From Atrina japonica (Eukaryota; Mollusca; Bivalvia; Pterioida; Pinnidae), in NCBI GenBank assembly GCA_030159075.1, contig BROG01000651.1, positions 310,001 to 374,000 on the forward strand: DNA of 64,000 nucleotides, in the 5' to 3' direction. Below the pieces are notes generated by a model. The model had not been told where the DNA came from, did not search any database, and saw only the letters and a program-made list of their open reading frames with translations. The translations under genes and the position numbers were made by a program. Every line of letters begins with the position of its first letter. Position 1 is the first letter of the stretch. Below are positions 11,205 through 25,946 of the stretch, one piece after another.

Positions 11205-12290
11205 TGGACCCTGTCTTGAAAGACCACTCTGATAAATGACCACCTGTCTTTTAAGACCACAGTTAAATATTTTTCATTAAGACCTAATTTGAAAAACCAC
11301 CTGTCTTGTAAGATCACATTTCAGTGGCAGGTCAGGTGTTCTCTCCAGACAAAATCCACTGTAGTTTTTAATTAATCTTCACTTGCCGCATGCCAAAAAC
11401 TATTTACAAAATTAATGCTGCTGTTTCTGTTTGTTTTTATATTTTTTAAGTTAATTGTTTATGTGTACATTTTATTTGTGATTGCTAATTTAGTAATCTA
11501 TTTAACTTTAAATATATTCACTGAAATTTACATTTTATTGAACATATATGCTCATTCCGTCCCAGCCTGGCACCATAAAACTTGATACTCTACTTAAGTG
11601 TGAGAACATTCTTATTATTATAAGTTATCATTGATTGATATTTTTATTCTGAGAACTTGGCCTGCTCAGCCAATCAGATTTCAGGATTAGCCAAAGTTGA
11701 GTCAAATCTTTAGACTTAAGTAAGTCTTAAGTTTTATGTAATTTTAAAAGTTTTATGGTGCCAGGGCCAGAAATATTTCAATTTTTTTCTTATTTCATTC
11801 TAGCTGAATACATGTATATTCTGTGTTATTATTGATTGATATTTTTTGATATGCAAGGTATTTTAAATGGTTCTCTTCTGTGAAGAATATTTTGTTTTTA
11901 GGCAAATAATGACTAATATATTCTACAGGTGTATATATAAAAGATTAACTTTATATTTTAAGAGTTCTTATTTAATTACATTGTATTTAAAAATCATTCC
12001 ATTGTTAAAGATTATTTTATTTAATTTTTTGAAAAATATGAATAGTCAGCAATATTCAGACTCCGTCCTGATATGACCATGCCAATTCTAGATAATATTC
12101 TTATAATGGACTGTGGTGTTTTGTATGTACAATCAAACTAGCATTAAAGGTCACCTCTATATAAAGGGCACCTGCCTATAAAGGCTAATCAGTTTTATAA
12201 TGAATAAACCTGTGTATAAAGGGCACCTGTCTATAACAGCAAATTTTGCCTGTGCCCTTGAGTGGACTTTATTAACAAATTTGACCGACT
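11205..12290. other. AT-rich intergenic DNA with two degenerate family E copies
   Basis: About 11205-11365 and 12135-12290 hold family E-like text ('gaccacctgtctt', 'taaagggcacctg'). The rest shows no supported feature. Confidence 0.4.
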
Positions 12291-14600
12291 TAATTCATTG
12301 ATCAAATAATAACACACCAAAAGATTGGTTTAAATGACTGACCCAATCAGGTGTCAAACCCCAGACCATCTACTTGCTGTGTTCTAGATCAGCCTTTAAG
12401 CTGCTTTTTATGAAACAGAGATGAAAACTTGAAAGTTTCTTACAATGTTAATTCCTTATATATAATTATTTTCCTCATTATAAAAAAAGCCTCAAAAGTA
12501 CATTTTGTACATTTCACAATACATTGTTTCCGTGATCTGAAATGATTCAGAAAATACAGTGCACTGATCATGTAGGCACTTTTGTCACGGGAAATACAAA
12601 GTAAATATAAGGCAGCGGTATGTATCGTAACAAATTAAAAAAGAAAGTACTGATGTGTGATGCATTGTTGTAAATCGGATTCCAGAAAGAAAAGTAAGCC
12701 AGATAAATATCAATGGAAGGATGACATTTATTTAAAACCGTTCCCTGATATAAAGAATGAACATACGACTGGAGCTAATTTCTATGATACACCATCCAAG
12801 CCCCTATTATGAATTTCTGCTTCATCATATGGTCTGTGGTAAATATTTTGTATGAAATAGTAGATTGAAAATTAAAATTTTAATTGTGGGAACTTTTGTA
12901 TTAATCTGAACTTTATTTATCAGCTGATATGGGGACTACCATATGTACCTGCCATTTTGTCCAAAATATGCTCTGTTGAGGGATCTCAAACGACTTTTTA
13001 TTTCATCACTGACAAAATGAAAGTTTATGTTGTACATAGAGATCATTTATATGTTGTACATAGATATGATCATTTTATGTGATGCTAAATATGATAGACG
13101 TGATGTTGACATTGTTCATGTTTCATCAGCTTAGTAAACATCACAGCAGTAGTAGGAGTACAACTTCACATCTGTGACTCTTTACATGTTAGTGTATATG
13201 TACACTACGAAATATTTGGTGAAATTCTTATGTAGTCCTATGTTCATGGTGCTCAAACATAAAACAATATGATATCTGCATATAACATATAATTTGACAG
13301 TTTTAGGCACTCACTTATGAGACCACCTCACTAATGAGTCCACATTGTTAGATTAACAGCGAGGTTCCACGGTATGTTTCTGTAATATATTCATCAGTTC
13401 AGATCACCAGTAAGTAATGTTAACAATACTTATCTACTCTTTTTAATAATTTACACATAACGGACACCAGACAATACAACTTTAACTCTTCAACCCCTGT
13501 AAAACACGGGATTTTCCGTAAACAATGACTTAGACCAATCCAAATGTTTTTTATGGGCTAACCAGTGCCTTCTTTTGTGGTCGTCAATTTCAAATGCATT
13601 TGTATAAATATATTTAGGCTGAAAGGACTCGTGTATGCATAGAACAGAAACGCATTTTTATCATGTTTTTATTCAGGTAAAATGTTTAATGTACATGTAA
13701 TATTAAAATTTAACAAGAAGACATTCCTGTTATCCACAGTGATATTTAAAAAAAAATCAACAAAACATTTAAATTCATTTATTCCATTTTGGTAGTAAAT
13801 ATATGGATTTATCAATTAGATAAATTTGTTACTTTCAATTGTTATTTTTCAGAGTGAAAAATAACATTTCATGCAAAATCAATGTAAACTGTTATTTTCA
13901 CTCACCCAATCAAAATACTTTTAAAATTTTGGGACTATGGTACTTATTCTTGTTTTTTGAGAAATATGTAATAAATAGAATATTTGCGAACTTTTTATGA
14001 AACATTTTTTTTTATCCTGTGAAGACGAATACAATATAATTCTTCTGTCTCAGGTGATAAATAAAAATGTTATTCATAAAAAAATGGCAAATATCCTCAA
14101 ATTATGAACTGATTTTTATGAAGGGAACTAGATATTGTAAACCAGTTATCTCATGAACACCTGTATTAGGTGCCTTACTATAAATGTACTGCTGTCTGTT
14201 ATTTCTCTATAATTTGTTGACATTGTTACAAAGTCTGTTCCAGTGCCTTCATACGTATGTAAAGTACATGTATATTTATTATAATGAGAAGTGTATAAAA
14301 ATAAAATGATAATTTTTTTTTCTGTGACTGTTGGTTAACTTCCTTCATTTTTTTGACCTGGGATATAGAGTTTTGCTTCTGCATTGTTTTTAAGCTAAGC
14401 AGGACCAAAGGTCCATGTGGGATATCACAAACAATGGTTTTTGTTGTCTATCCAACATTATTTTTTCCCAAAACCAAAGAGCTAATCAAGACCAAATTTA
14501 GCCACATCTTAGGATGGTTACTTTCAAAACAGTGTTGATTATGTTGATCAAGCAATAATATGACTACCTTACCTCAGTCTTCTACATGGCATAAAAATGT
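12291..14600. other. intergenic AT-rich DNA, nothing recognised
   Basis: No spliced or long open frames, RNA genes or clear repeat termini were seen on either strand. Confidence 0.5.
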
Positions 14601-14609
14601 TGTCAAGTA

Positions 14610-15836
14610 GACACAGTAATACCAATCTTCTACCAGACATGGTAATGTCAGTCTTCTACCAGACATGGTAATGTCAGTCTAATGCAAGTCTTCTACCAGA
14701 CACGATAACGCCAGCCTTCTAACAGACACCATAATGTCAGCCTTCTAACAGACACCATAATGTCAGCCTTCTAACAGACATGGTAATGTCAGTCTTCTAC
14801 CAGACACAACAATGTCAGTCTTCTACCAGACACGATAATGTCAGTGTTCTACCAGACACGATAATGTCGGGCTTCTAACAGACATGATAATATCAGCCTT
14901 CTAACAGATAGGGTAATGTCGGGCTTCTAACAGACATGGTAATGTCAGCCTTCTAACAGACACAATAATGTCAGCCTTCTAACAGACACGACAATGTCAG
15001 TCTTCTACCAGACATGATAATGTCAGTTTTCTACCAGACACAATAATGTCAGTCTTCTAACAGACACGATAATGTCAGTTTTCTAACAGACATGATAATG
15101 TCAGTCTTCTACCAGACACAGTAATGTCAGTCTTCTAACAGACACGGTAATATCAGTCTTCTACCAGACACAACAATGTCAGTCTTCTACCAGACACGAT
15201 AATGTCAGGCTTCTAACAGACACGGTAATGTCAGTCTTCTACCAGACACGACAACGTCAGTCTTCTAACAGACACGGTAATGTTGGTCTTCTAAAAGACA
15301 CAACAACGTCAGTCTTTTACCAGACACGATAATGTCGGCCTTCTACAAGACACGGTAATGTCAGTCTTCTACCAGACACGATAATGTCAGCCTTCTAACA
15401 GACACGGTAATGTCAGTCTTCTACTAGACACAGTAACATCAGTCTTCTACCAGACATGGTAATGTCAGTCTTCTACCAGATACAATAACACCAGTCTCTT
15501 ACCAGACATGATCAAGTCAGTATTCTACCAGACATGATAATGTCAGTCTACTACAAGACACGATAATGTCAGTCTTCTACCAGACACGCTAATATCAGTC
15601 TTCGACCAGACATGGTACTGTCAGTCTTCTACCAGACATGTGAACGTCAGTTTTCTACTAGACACAATAACGTCAGTCTTCTACCAGACATGGTAATGTC
15701 AGTCTTCTACCAGACACGATAACATCAGTCTCTTACCAGACATGGTAGACATGATAAAGTCAGTCTTCTACCAGACATGATAATGTCAGTCTACTACAAG
15801 ACACGATAATGTCAGTCTTCTACCAGACATTGTAAT
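14610..15836. repeat. 26-bp minisatellite, about 46 copies
   Basis: Unit approximately taatgtcagtcttctaccag + acacga, with frequent A/C/G variants. A longer duplication of about 243 bp is visible near the right end (the rare variant 'ctactacaag' occurs at 15548 and 15791). Confidence 0.95.
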
Positions 15837-16540
15837 GCTGTAATTTTCTAACATTAGTAAGCAAAATTTACAATAAAACAAAAGCAGAAGTTAACTGAGA
15901 ATGTACAAAGAATAAAAGAAGACGTGTACATGATATAAATTATTTAATAGTATAATGCCACACAAAATAAATGCTCATAATAATAGATGATGTACTCCAA
16001 GTACTCTGTCAATCATGTTAATGTTTATTTTTTTTTGGATATAAAAGAAAACAATATACAGAGTTACACTCAAGTTCCAAAACGTTCTAACTTAGTGAAA
16101 GTACTGTTACAATGTATAAAATAACAGGTATAATTAATGTGAGAATATAGCACATGTGACTGTAAAAGAAAAATAAATCATATTATGCCTATACCATAAA
16201 CCCGATAGAAAGTCAACATGGTCCAATGCACCATGTACCTTCATCACAAATATTTACAAAAGTACCCGAAATTTTATCAAATAACAAACACACATAACAG
16301 ATCACATGGCAGGTTCCACGACAAAAATGATTTTAATTGTAGTTGGACTGCAATGGTGCATTCTATGTAGGATTGCCTTTATGAATAACAAAATGATTAC
16401 CGTAGTTAACATGTGACTCAGACCTACATATGAGATAAAGGGGATGAATTTGCAACTGCAATTTTCGACTACATCATAAAGATTTGTCTTCATCTTAGCT
16501 GTATTGATGACTGATACTAGCATTTAATTGCAAAAAATAA

Positions 16541-16765
16541 GAGCCGGCCTGGCTCAGTCGGTAGCGCACTCGACTCTTGATTGTGAGTTCAAGTCCAGCC
16601 GGTGGCAGGTCAGTTTCCTGTCCTTTCGATGAAAAAGGAAAAACCAAGGTCCCATGTCATAGTCGGTGTCGGCACAATAAAGAACCCTCACTGCTCAACG
16701 ACCGTAAATGCTGAGCATATAGGCCAATTTGAAGCCCTAAACCAGCATTTGGTGACGAATAAGAT
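16541..16765 (+). mobile_element. tRNA-derived SINE, family A, copy 1
   Basis: The tRNA-like head has box A TGGCTCAGTCGG and box B GAGTTCAAGTCC. It is followed by a conserved body ('aaggtcccatgtcatagtcg', 'ggcacaataaagaaccctca', 'ctgagcatataggcc', 'catttggtgacg'). Same layout as 33268-33525, 50344-50590 and 60160-60336. Confidence 0.85.
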
Positions 16766-18180
16766 TTGATGTATTTTTTCATGATATTTATGCATATTTT
16801 ATTTTTAGTGAACGTAAATCTTCAAAATAAATTATTGTATATAATTGGTATATACATACATATACTGGTAACAATATGCACTAAAATGATTTCATAGGAA
16901 AAAAATATCTAAAACAAGATCTAGCCTCTTCCTGGAAGAAAATCTAAATAAAAAAATCCAAGATAACTGCAGCTCTAGTTACTGACTGTTTCTTGGCATC
17001 ACTTTCTACACCCCACAACATTCATTATTAGTAACCAATTTTTTTTCTCACACCAGCATTTAACTAGTACATAATTTTTTGTTTGAATTTTGAAGTGTTT
17101 TATGCCACACAATAGTTTTTCAGTTATGTGGTGATGGCCAGTTGTTTTGTACAGCACTTAAAGCCTTTATATAGAATTTAAAATTCCCGTACCAAAACAA
17201 TGCACTGTGGTGTGTTTACATGGCTTCATATCACAAGCTGTCTTAACCTAGGGTGAGACAAGGTATTCTCAAACTAGTAAAAATACCATAAAACTGTGAG
17301 GAAATTCCATTCCATTTCTGAATTAATACGAGATTCTATTCTATAAGACGCAGATTTCTACATATTCTGGTCCTTGATCTGGCTAAATGAACAAATAAAA
17401 TGTGTTTTATTGTAGTTATATATCACAAAAATTGTTTTTAATTACATGGGTATATCACCAGCTGGAGAAAGAGTGTCAGAAATTAATTCACATACAAGGC
17501 TGAATGGTCTATAAACCAAATGATTTGCGTCAGTATTACTACACATGGAATCAATGACAATGCAAAGCCATGTTTTGTGTAGCAGGCCATTCCATCTCCT
17601 CTCAAAAATTCCGCATGGAGGAACTTGGCTAGATAGAATTTTCCGTGGGGAGGGGAGAGAATTGACTTGTTATGTATGTATTTGTATCTCCATCATTAGT
17701 TCTCGACAAAACCGACTTTACTGTCTGTTTTGTAACTGACTTAGAGTATGTAGGCTACAACTAAACATATTCAGAAAATTAACCAATCATTTTCAATGAT
17801 ATTAATTTGGCTAAAAATGGTATGTTGAAAAGTTATGCTAATTAAAGTTGTTAGTAAACTACAGTATAAATGATATAATAAGAATCTATAAAATATTTTA
17901 ATAACTTTAAAAGTAATCAGAATCATTTGACCACTTTCATCTAGATCACAGTCTTTTTAAGAGCACTCTTCTTCCATGGCATGGTATGTATTTATTCAAA
18001 CAAAAAGTATCATTATCAACAAAATATACCAAAAATAAACCCTGTATAAATGATTGTGTAAAAACAAAAATATCGTTGTCTTATTCACTTCCATCAAAAT
18101 GCTACCAGCAACAAACAAGCTGGGCTTGTCGAGTACATTACTGTTGGCATAAATGAAATCATGCTTTCATTTAAACATAA
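16766..18180. other. intergenic DNA with a SINE B fragment
   Basis: At about 17093-17160 the text 'gtgttttatgccacacaata' with 'tttttcagttatgtggtg' matches the 3' part of SINE family B. Nothing else is supported. Confidence 0.4.
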
Positions 18181-18181
18181 A

Positions 18182-18362
18182 TTAAGTTTCCCCAGATGCG
18201 GATATCTTGGACATTTCTAAATATAGTCCAATATGTAAGTTTCCCCTGACATGGATATCTTGGACACATAATTTAAGTTTCCCCAGATGTTAATATCTTG
18301 AACACATAATTTAAATTTCCCCGGATGTGGATATATTGGACACATAATTTAATTTTCCCCAG
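18182..18362. repeat. 38-bp minisatellite, about 4.5 copies
   Basis: Unit taagtttccccagatgtgga + tatcttggacacataat, with diverged first copies. Confidence 0.85.
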
Positions 18363-19583
18363 TCTGCTACCTAGACTAAGAATAAGAAACAATTTTACTG
18401 ACGATTGTAATACCAATGGTATCCATGCTATACCAAAAGGGTTTATAAACCAAAAAAAAAAAACAAGAATACCTACAATATTTGCTTAAAGCTATCATCT
18501 TAACTTTTAAACAACACCCCCGATTTATAATTCCACAGACAGACATTTTTGTTAAATGTAATCAATAGAAATCTGCTCGCAGTTCCGCTATAAAAGGCAT
18601 GTCCACAGAACGACCGTTATTTCACACCTGTACTCCCAAAGCGAAACAATGGACAGATGACATGTAATCAAAACATACACTGTACTCAAATCATAAACAT
18701 TCTGCATTAATTTTTACATAAAAGACTTCAATAAAGATACGTAATAAATAGATTTTATAATCAGTTTTAAATTCATTATTTTAGTATCCATAAAATAATA
18801 TTCACTTTGAACGTAAATATAAATAAACTCCTACCAGTAATCTGCACCCTTCCGTTATGTTGTTTACACAGCGTTTCATATTCTGGTGAACTCGGTAATG
18901 AGAGCAGTTGGGTCGCACAACATTTGACTAAAGACAAGGTACACATCATACTTTTACAAAGATGACATCAAATAAACGTTATCAGAGACATAGCTGTGAA
19001 CATTCTATAAAATTATTCGAAATGGATGCTCAATGGGTCTTGTAAAACGATCCGAGTGTTCGATTATATTTTTCCGAGTTGACCTTGGTCTGACATGTCT
19101 TTGATTCGTTATTTCGGAAGTGAGGACATTCATATCATAACAGGTGGTCTGAGCTCCTGTTTGTTTATAATTTTACAATTTTCTCATGGGGAATTTGAAA
19201 TTATGTTTGATATTCTCATGTTTAAACCGAATAATTACATGCTTGTGAACTGTATATTAGCCGGTAAAATGTCGAGATAGAGTAAATGAACTTTGTTGAT
19301 ATCAATGTTTATTTTCGACATGCAGGTGAGTTATACTCAAACTTCATTACTTCACACATTTGTTCTTTGCGACTGTAGTTAGACAATGACGACTGATTTA
19401 GCAAACTCGCCTTTTATATCTGTTGTCTGGGCTTGTTTCTATTTAGAAAACTGAGCAAATATGGCTACCAATGGAAGTAAAACACTGGGGATGTTTCAAA
19501 AACATTATTATTATTTTTTATTTATTTAATTAAATTAGTTTAAAAGTTGAGATGACAGCTTTAACATAAATAATTGTTCGTTT

Positions 19584-19589
19584 TTTATT
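19584..19589 (-). terminator. candidate CBS polyadenylation signal
   Basis: AATAAA on the minus strand, 58 nt downstream of the CBS stop codon. Two further overlapping AATAAA copies occur at 19517-19526, so the exact cleavage site is uncertain. Confidence 0.5.
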
Positions 19590-19646
19590 ATGATATATAA
19601 CTGCACAGGTTTTAGCTCCATGCAAATTATGACTCCATCTTCACCA

Positions 19647-19747
19647 TCAATTCAGCTGATTTTGTTGCGTGATAAAGTTCAAAAGGTCAATTCGTGTAGC
19701 AATCCCAAAAATCATCTGTTTCTTGGACACAAGATTATTACCTTCAT
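19647..19747 (-). CDS. CBS: CBS coding exon 15: C-terminus and stop
   Basis: 101 nt, acceptor tttttgaacag, stop TGA at 19649-19647. It encodes [20 protein letters not shown], then [13 protein letters not shown]. The IDLLNF motif and its Asp (equivalent to the AdoMet-contacting Asp538 in human CBS) are kept. Confidence 0.95.
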
Positions 19748-22700
19748 CTGTTCAAAAAGAATTTAAATTTTAACATTTCTTACCAATACATACATTAAGT
19801 CATGTAAACACCTATATGTAGATAACAATTTTGACTTAATACCTGTTCAGTTCCTAAACCAAAAGGAATCCTTCAAAACAAAAGATTTCCAGACACAAAA
19901 TATGGAATATCTTGTTATCTCCAATTTCATGGGACTTCCTTTTTACTTTGAGATGACCAATATTTCAATTAACGTATCTTTTACCCCTTTCAGATAATGT
20001 ATTTACTTTGGGCTACTGCCTTATAGCAAATGATGTGAAATCAATCGCTAATTTTCATTTTACTAATACTTAATATTGTAATAACAACCAGTCTATAAAT
20101 ATACTAAAAACTTTTAATTCATCTTTCAACCGCAAAAGTGAAATTCGAGATGACGAGTGTTTTTTTCTATAATATTTTGATACTTTGAACCTCAAATTTA
20201 CTTTGACAGTAATGAAATCTGGATATAAAAGCTTTGAGATGTCCAGTGTAAAAGTAGTATAAATGTATATTCAGTTGATAAACTGTCTGACTTTGATATA
20301 ACCAGAATTTCCACTTATCCCATTTAGATATGCTGTTAGCATGGGAAATTACATGGTTTTCTTATGCAAACCATAACTGTGGGGTTTTTTTTTTTAAATG
20401 TAATGTAACATTTTACTGTGATCAGTCTTATATAAAACAATAATTCTTAGCACAACTGTAAAGCTGGTACACAGGGGTTAATTTACACGAAAAACTCTTC
20501 ATGAGGAATTCAGTGTAAATTACCCCCATGTGTATTGAGATAAAACTATATAAGGAAAGGTTTAAATAAGTTAAAACGGAAGATATCCAGACACAAATTC
20601 TTGTAAATATTGAAATTTAGTTCATACTTACATTGCCTCTGATCATGTACAACCAAAACAAAATGATCCATATCCAGCATACGAGATATCTCCCCCAGAG
20701 ACGTACCCATGTGTACCTATAACAGAGGGTACATAAAAATAACTTTAAATCCATGAAAGATATCTACTGAGAAAATGGCAAATTTTCTCACAAAATCAGC
20801 TTAGGTTCCAGTAGGACTTGAACCGAGTGCTAACTAAAGATGAGAGATTCTATGGTTTAAATCATGATGCTCTAACCACTCGGCCACGGAGGTCCCCACA
20901 ATTTTTCAAGAGTCAGTGAAAAACTACACTGATGTGAAACTATACTTTTCATGTTACGTTTAGTGTAAACCCTATGTACATATGATTTAGACATAAGCAA
21001 AAGTTTGATACAATGTAAATGTGTGGCAAAATGAATGACCATCATATACTATCAATGCCATTAACCTCTTGTCAGTAAGGGATCAAGCCCTGCTACCATG
21101 TAGATGTGTGGGCGAGCATGTTAGTATGAATTTGTATGTACCACTAGTATGTATCAATGCCTTGTGTGCGAGCATGTGTTTATCATATAAAGATGCTAGT
21201 GGCTTATTGGAAAAATTCCTGAAATTACTAACTGAGCAAATATGGGCCGGGGGTCTGGGCGCTTCCTAGGCTCTGAAAGTAAAGATGCTCTAAGACTGAT
21301 TCTGGCATACTTTCTGGTGTTTGACTACTATAAAGGACTTAGAAAATAATGACTGCTTTGTGCTTTTTTCAATATAAATTTCATATTTATTTGAAGTAAA
21401 GTGAAAACCAACCACTATGTAATATATATTGAAGGCTTGTTCTGCTTAGGGAAAAAGTGTACATATAAAATGATTTGACAATTGCACACAATACATAAAC
21501 ACTGCCCCTTTACATAAAATTTATGGACTTAATCTGACATGTCATGAAGATACCCATGCCCTCCCTTTCCTCCAGCAACTTGTTCTTAATCACTGGCCTT
21601 GGTCAATCATTTTTATATCAGCGGATCAATCTAAAACACTCATGTTAGATTTTCAAATTTCGCTCTGACACCATGCATGCCATGTGCTTTAAACTGTCAA
21701 CCTCACTTTAGCAATAAGTCAAAGCAACATCGATGCTGATTAGTCAATTCGGTTACAATAAAAAAAAAACAGATAGCAAAAGTGGTCAGATGAACTGAAA
21801 ATGTATCTCAGTGGTCTGCCTAATTACCCAAAAGAACCAGAGAAATTAGGTTATACTAAATAACGAAATAGTAATCAAACTCCAGAATTTGGTTATACTA
21901 AATAACGGAATAGTAATAAAATCCGGAATGTATGGGGATGGGAATTAAAAATTCATTATTCCAGAAAACTAGCATCTCTAATCATACCGATAATCTTGTC
22001 CTAGAGTCACAAGGTAAGTAAAACTTAAGAAAATATATTTAGAACAAGATATGTTTGAGAAACACAAATTCCTCTGGTCCCAACAAATTTTTTCAATGTC
22101 CTACATTTTGACCCCCACCTCACCTCCAGGGGCATGTGACATCAGTGAAGTGTGAGCAACCCTTAGATGAACTTACAGTCCAAGTTTGGTTACTGTATTA
22201 CAATCCAAACTTGAAATATTACAGTTTATATGTAAGCAGGATGGAATAGACAGACAAACAGACACACAATCCAAACACTATTTGCCCCCGAAGGACCTTT
22301 CAGGCCGAGGGCATAAAAATATTGAATATGATTCAATATCTTACCCATTAAAAAGAGGCCCAATGGGCTTTAACGGTCACCTGAGAAAAATTTCAAGTCA
22401 AGTCCTGCTAAACTTAGTCCACTGGTTCTTAAGAAGAAGTCAAACATGTCTAAAATTTGACAAAAACTTAAACTTTCTATCAAAAACATGAAAAATCCAC
22501 TAAAAGGGGAAATAACTCCCCAAAGGGGTGATCTGACAATTTCGTCTCTATTGACTTTTTTGTAGATCTTTGCATGCTGAACATTTTTGCTTCGTTTACT
22601 TTTATTCAAAATATACTTTTCAAGATAATAGGACAATACTGTCAAGAACATGAAAAATCAACTTAAAAGTGGAAATAACTCCCATAAGGTGTGACCTGAC

Positions 22701-25700
22701 AATTTCAGCCCTATTGTTTTTTTTTTGTATACCATAACTGACCCCAAAATCTCCCCCCTATAGTTGACATTTTCTCACTTTTTTTTACACATCAAGTATC
22801 TTTCCAAGCCTACATGTGGACTAGAATAGTAAAAGCCTCAGTTTATCTCTAGCCCCCCTCCCTCCCAGAAGAATGATGATATGTGTCCTCAGATATAACT
22901 ACAATAACTTTATAACTGTACCTTATAAAAAATGAACTGTTTTACGTCAATTTGACAATGAAATAGTCCCAATTAGTGCCGTTCCTTCTTTCCTATCTTT
23001 TTGTAGTGACCTGGATGCTTATTGGGTCAGATACAGTGTATCATATATAAATCCAATAAACATGTTATATTTAACTCAACCAACAAATACAGCAGACAAT
23101 ATTTCTTCGGTTTCCAAATCTCAAATTTACAGATCCCTCCACAACACCCAAATTTTGGAATAAAATAAATTACCTTTTTGAACTGTTTGTACATGACCTT
23201 GGATACGGGGTCAGATGGTTTTATCTTTGACCTTACAACCTGTGCCATCATATTTCCGACTGTGACCATTCCAAGTACATCTCTGGAAGTTGAAAACAAA
23301 ATAATTATCCCAGCATTCAATATTGCATAAAAATCACGTGTTCGTTAGAATATTTGTAAATAACTGAAAATCTCAAAATATGCTTAACCCCATGATTAAA
23401 AAATTCTCAAATTGTCGCCACTTGATTCATCACCATTTTTGCAATAACGCCACATTTTTTTCAGGAATGTTTTTCCTGCTATATAAAATTCTCTTTATAA
23501 TGCCAAAGTCATTATCACCATCGATCACTATATTCTTAAAACAAACGTCCATTTCAAAGAGTCATTTATTTTGATATACCTACATAGGTGACTATGGTCA
23601 ATTAATCGACTAATTGGTCGCTATAATCACCAGTATCAAGCCAGGCAACAGTCTTATACTTAAGACTTAAATAAACAAGAGGCCCACTGGGCACATTGCT
23701 CACCTGAACTGTGTTGGTATCTTACAGATATGGAATCTCAATTTACATATTATTATAACACTCCTTGGGAGTGGAGGAGACTTAAAAATGAATGAAAATG
23801 TCAAAGTCAGGAGAGACATCAAAAACACATCAAAAATTAATTTTTAGCCAAGATTGAGAAAAAATGCCCCTACTTAACCCCTTCATTTTTGCAAAAGATG
23901 GAATCTTTTGGTTCAGGTGAGGTAACAAGATAATTACTTAATATTAACTGTTGTCTTGTTTTCTGTTCATTAAAAATATATTTATGATAAATAGAACAAT
24001 TACTATATTTTCCCCAAGATGAGGGAATTTAATTCATTACCAAACTCGATATACCACCATAATTTCTAAATAACGCAGATAAACATAGACATTTTATTAA
24101 AAACTGGAGACAGATATCTTTACTAAATATTATATACAAAATTGCTTCTGGTACTGTAGCTTCTAGAATAAAATCTATCCTCAATAAACTAATTAATGAG
24201 GATCAAACTGCTTTCCTCTATGGACGATACATTGGGGTCAACACTAGGCTTGACTATGATATACCGCACTGCAATTTACTGTGGAGAATGATATTCCTGG
24301 CATGTTACTATTGATTGATTTTGAGAAAGTGTTTGATTCAGTGTCTTGGCCTATTATTGAAAGACTTCAGTTTTGGGGTTTTGGTTTAAAATTTTACATA
24401 TTGATGTTCATTCAGCCATATATCAAAGTGGAAATCTATTTTCTTTCTTTGAGATTACTCGAGGCTGTCTACAGGGGGACCCTATTGCCCCATATCTGTT
24501 TATTCTCTGTGCTGAGACTTTGGCTACAAAATTACATAATAATAATAACATAAAAGGTATCAAAGTTGATAATACACCTATTCTACTCTCACAATATGTG
24601 GACAACACCGTTTTCATTCTTGATGGGTCAGAACAATCATTAAAAGAAACTATTGAAGAATTAAATAAATTTTCACAAATTTCTGGTTTAACAAGCTAAT
24701 TCGAAGAATTTAGATCCTCTGCTTTCTCCCTGGTGGAAATAAGCAAAGACTGAATATTATATACTTGTAATGATGCTATGCAGATCTGTGGTAAAATGAC
24801 AATTTTTCTACGGAATAAAGTGAACTGGTGGAAATAAGCAAAGACTGAATATTATATACTTGTAATGATGCTATGCAGATCTGTGATAAAATGACAATTT
24901 TTCATTAATAAAGGGGCCATAACTCTGCCAAAAGTGGCTCTCGGACTTGGCTGAGCCCTTTAGGCATATAACTGTGTTAGCAAGTTTCAAGAAAATCGGT
25001 TATTTGTTGCCGTGATTGCACGGAAATGACAGAAAAAGACATATCTATCTAGAGGCCATAACTCTGCTAAAAAGCGTCCACAAAAAGTAGTGATAAAACT
25101 TGGCAGAGCCCTTTAAGGATTTAACCTTGTTACCAAGTTTGAAGAAAATCGGATAATATTTGTTGCCGTGATTGCATGGAAACGTAGTGTGTCAGACTGA
25201 CAGACGGACAGAAAGACAAGACAGACAGACAGACAAACCCAAATTAATATCCCCTGTTTCGATGAAAGCGGGGGATAAAAATGAATGTTGATAAAACTTT
25301 TCAATATATATTTTAATGTAAGTGAAACTGAAAATTATATGTAGTATACCACAGAACGTCCCGTAAAACTTTAACAGTTCTAAAACCAGTGTCAATATTT
25401 GACATTTTCCACTGCACATTTTCAACTTCAAAAAGTCTATTACGTCATTGTACAGTCTGCTTGGGGCAATCAGCTTATTATCACTCACAATTTTATCAGG
25501 AAGGCTGAGAGTTTGTGAAGATTCAATGATTTCAAAGGCCTTTTTCTTGTTTAAATTTGGGTTAGACACCGAGCAAGAAGTTGAATATTTGGGTCCAGAA
25601 TCAGGGAGGGAAAATTTATACTTTAGACTCTTCATATATCGAGAGAAAAGAGGACAAGCCTACAACAACACTGCTTCACAATTTCCCAGACATAGAGTCC

Positions 25701-25881
25701 AACACCGAACACTCTGCCTCGATGTTCAGCAGTGCATCATCATTGCCCACAGACTTCAACCTTAATATTTTTAACAACTCGCCCAGCTGGGCAAGTGCTA
25801 CTGAAATTTTGGTTGCCCGCCATGATGTCAACAAAGAAAAAAATATTTGATTCAATTTTATATTTTATTAATTTATTGTTA

Positions 25882-25946
<65 letters not shown>

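Noticed and set aside
14610..15836. CRISPR-like direct repeats
   Set aside because: 26-bp units are contiguous with no unique spacers; a minisatellite.
22186..22651. 101- and 93-codon ORFs
   Set aside because: They fall on dispersed mollusc repeats ('ccgaaggacctttcaggccg', 'aagaggcccaatgggc') and overlap each other on opposite strands.
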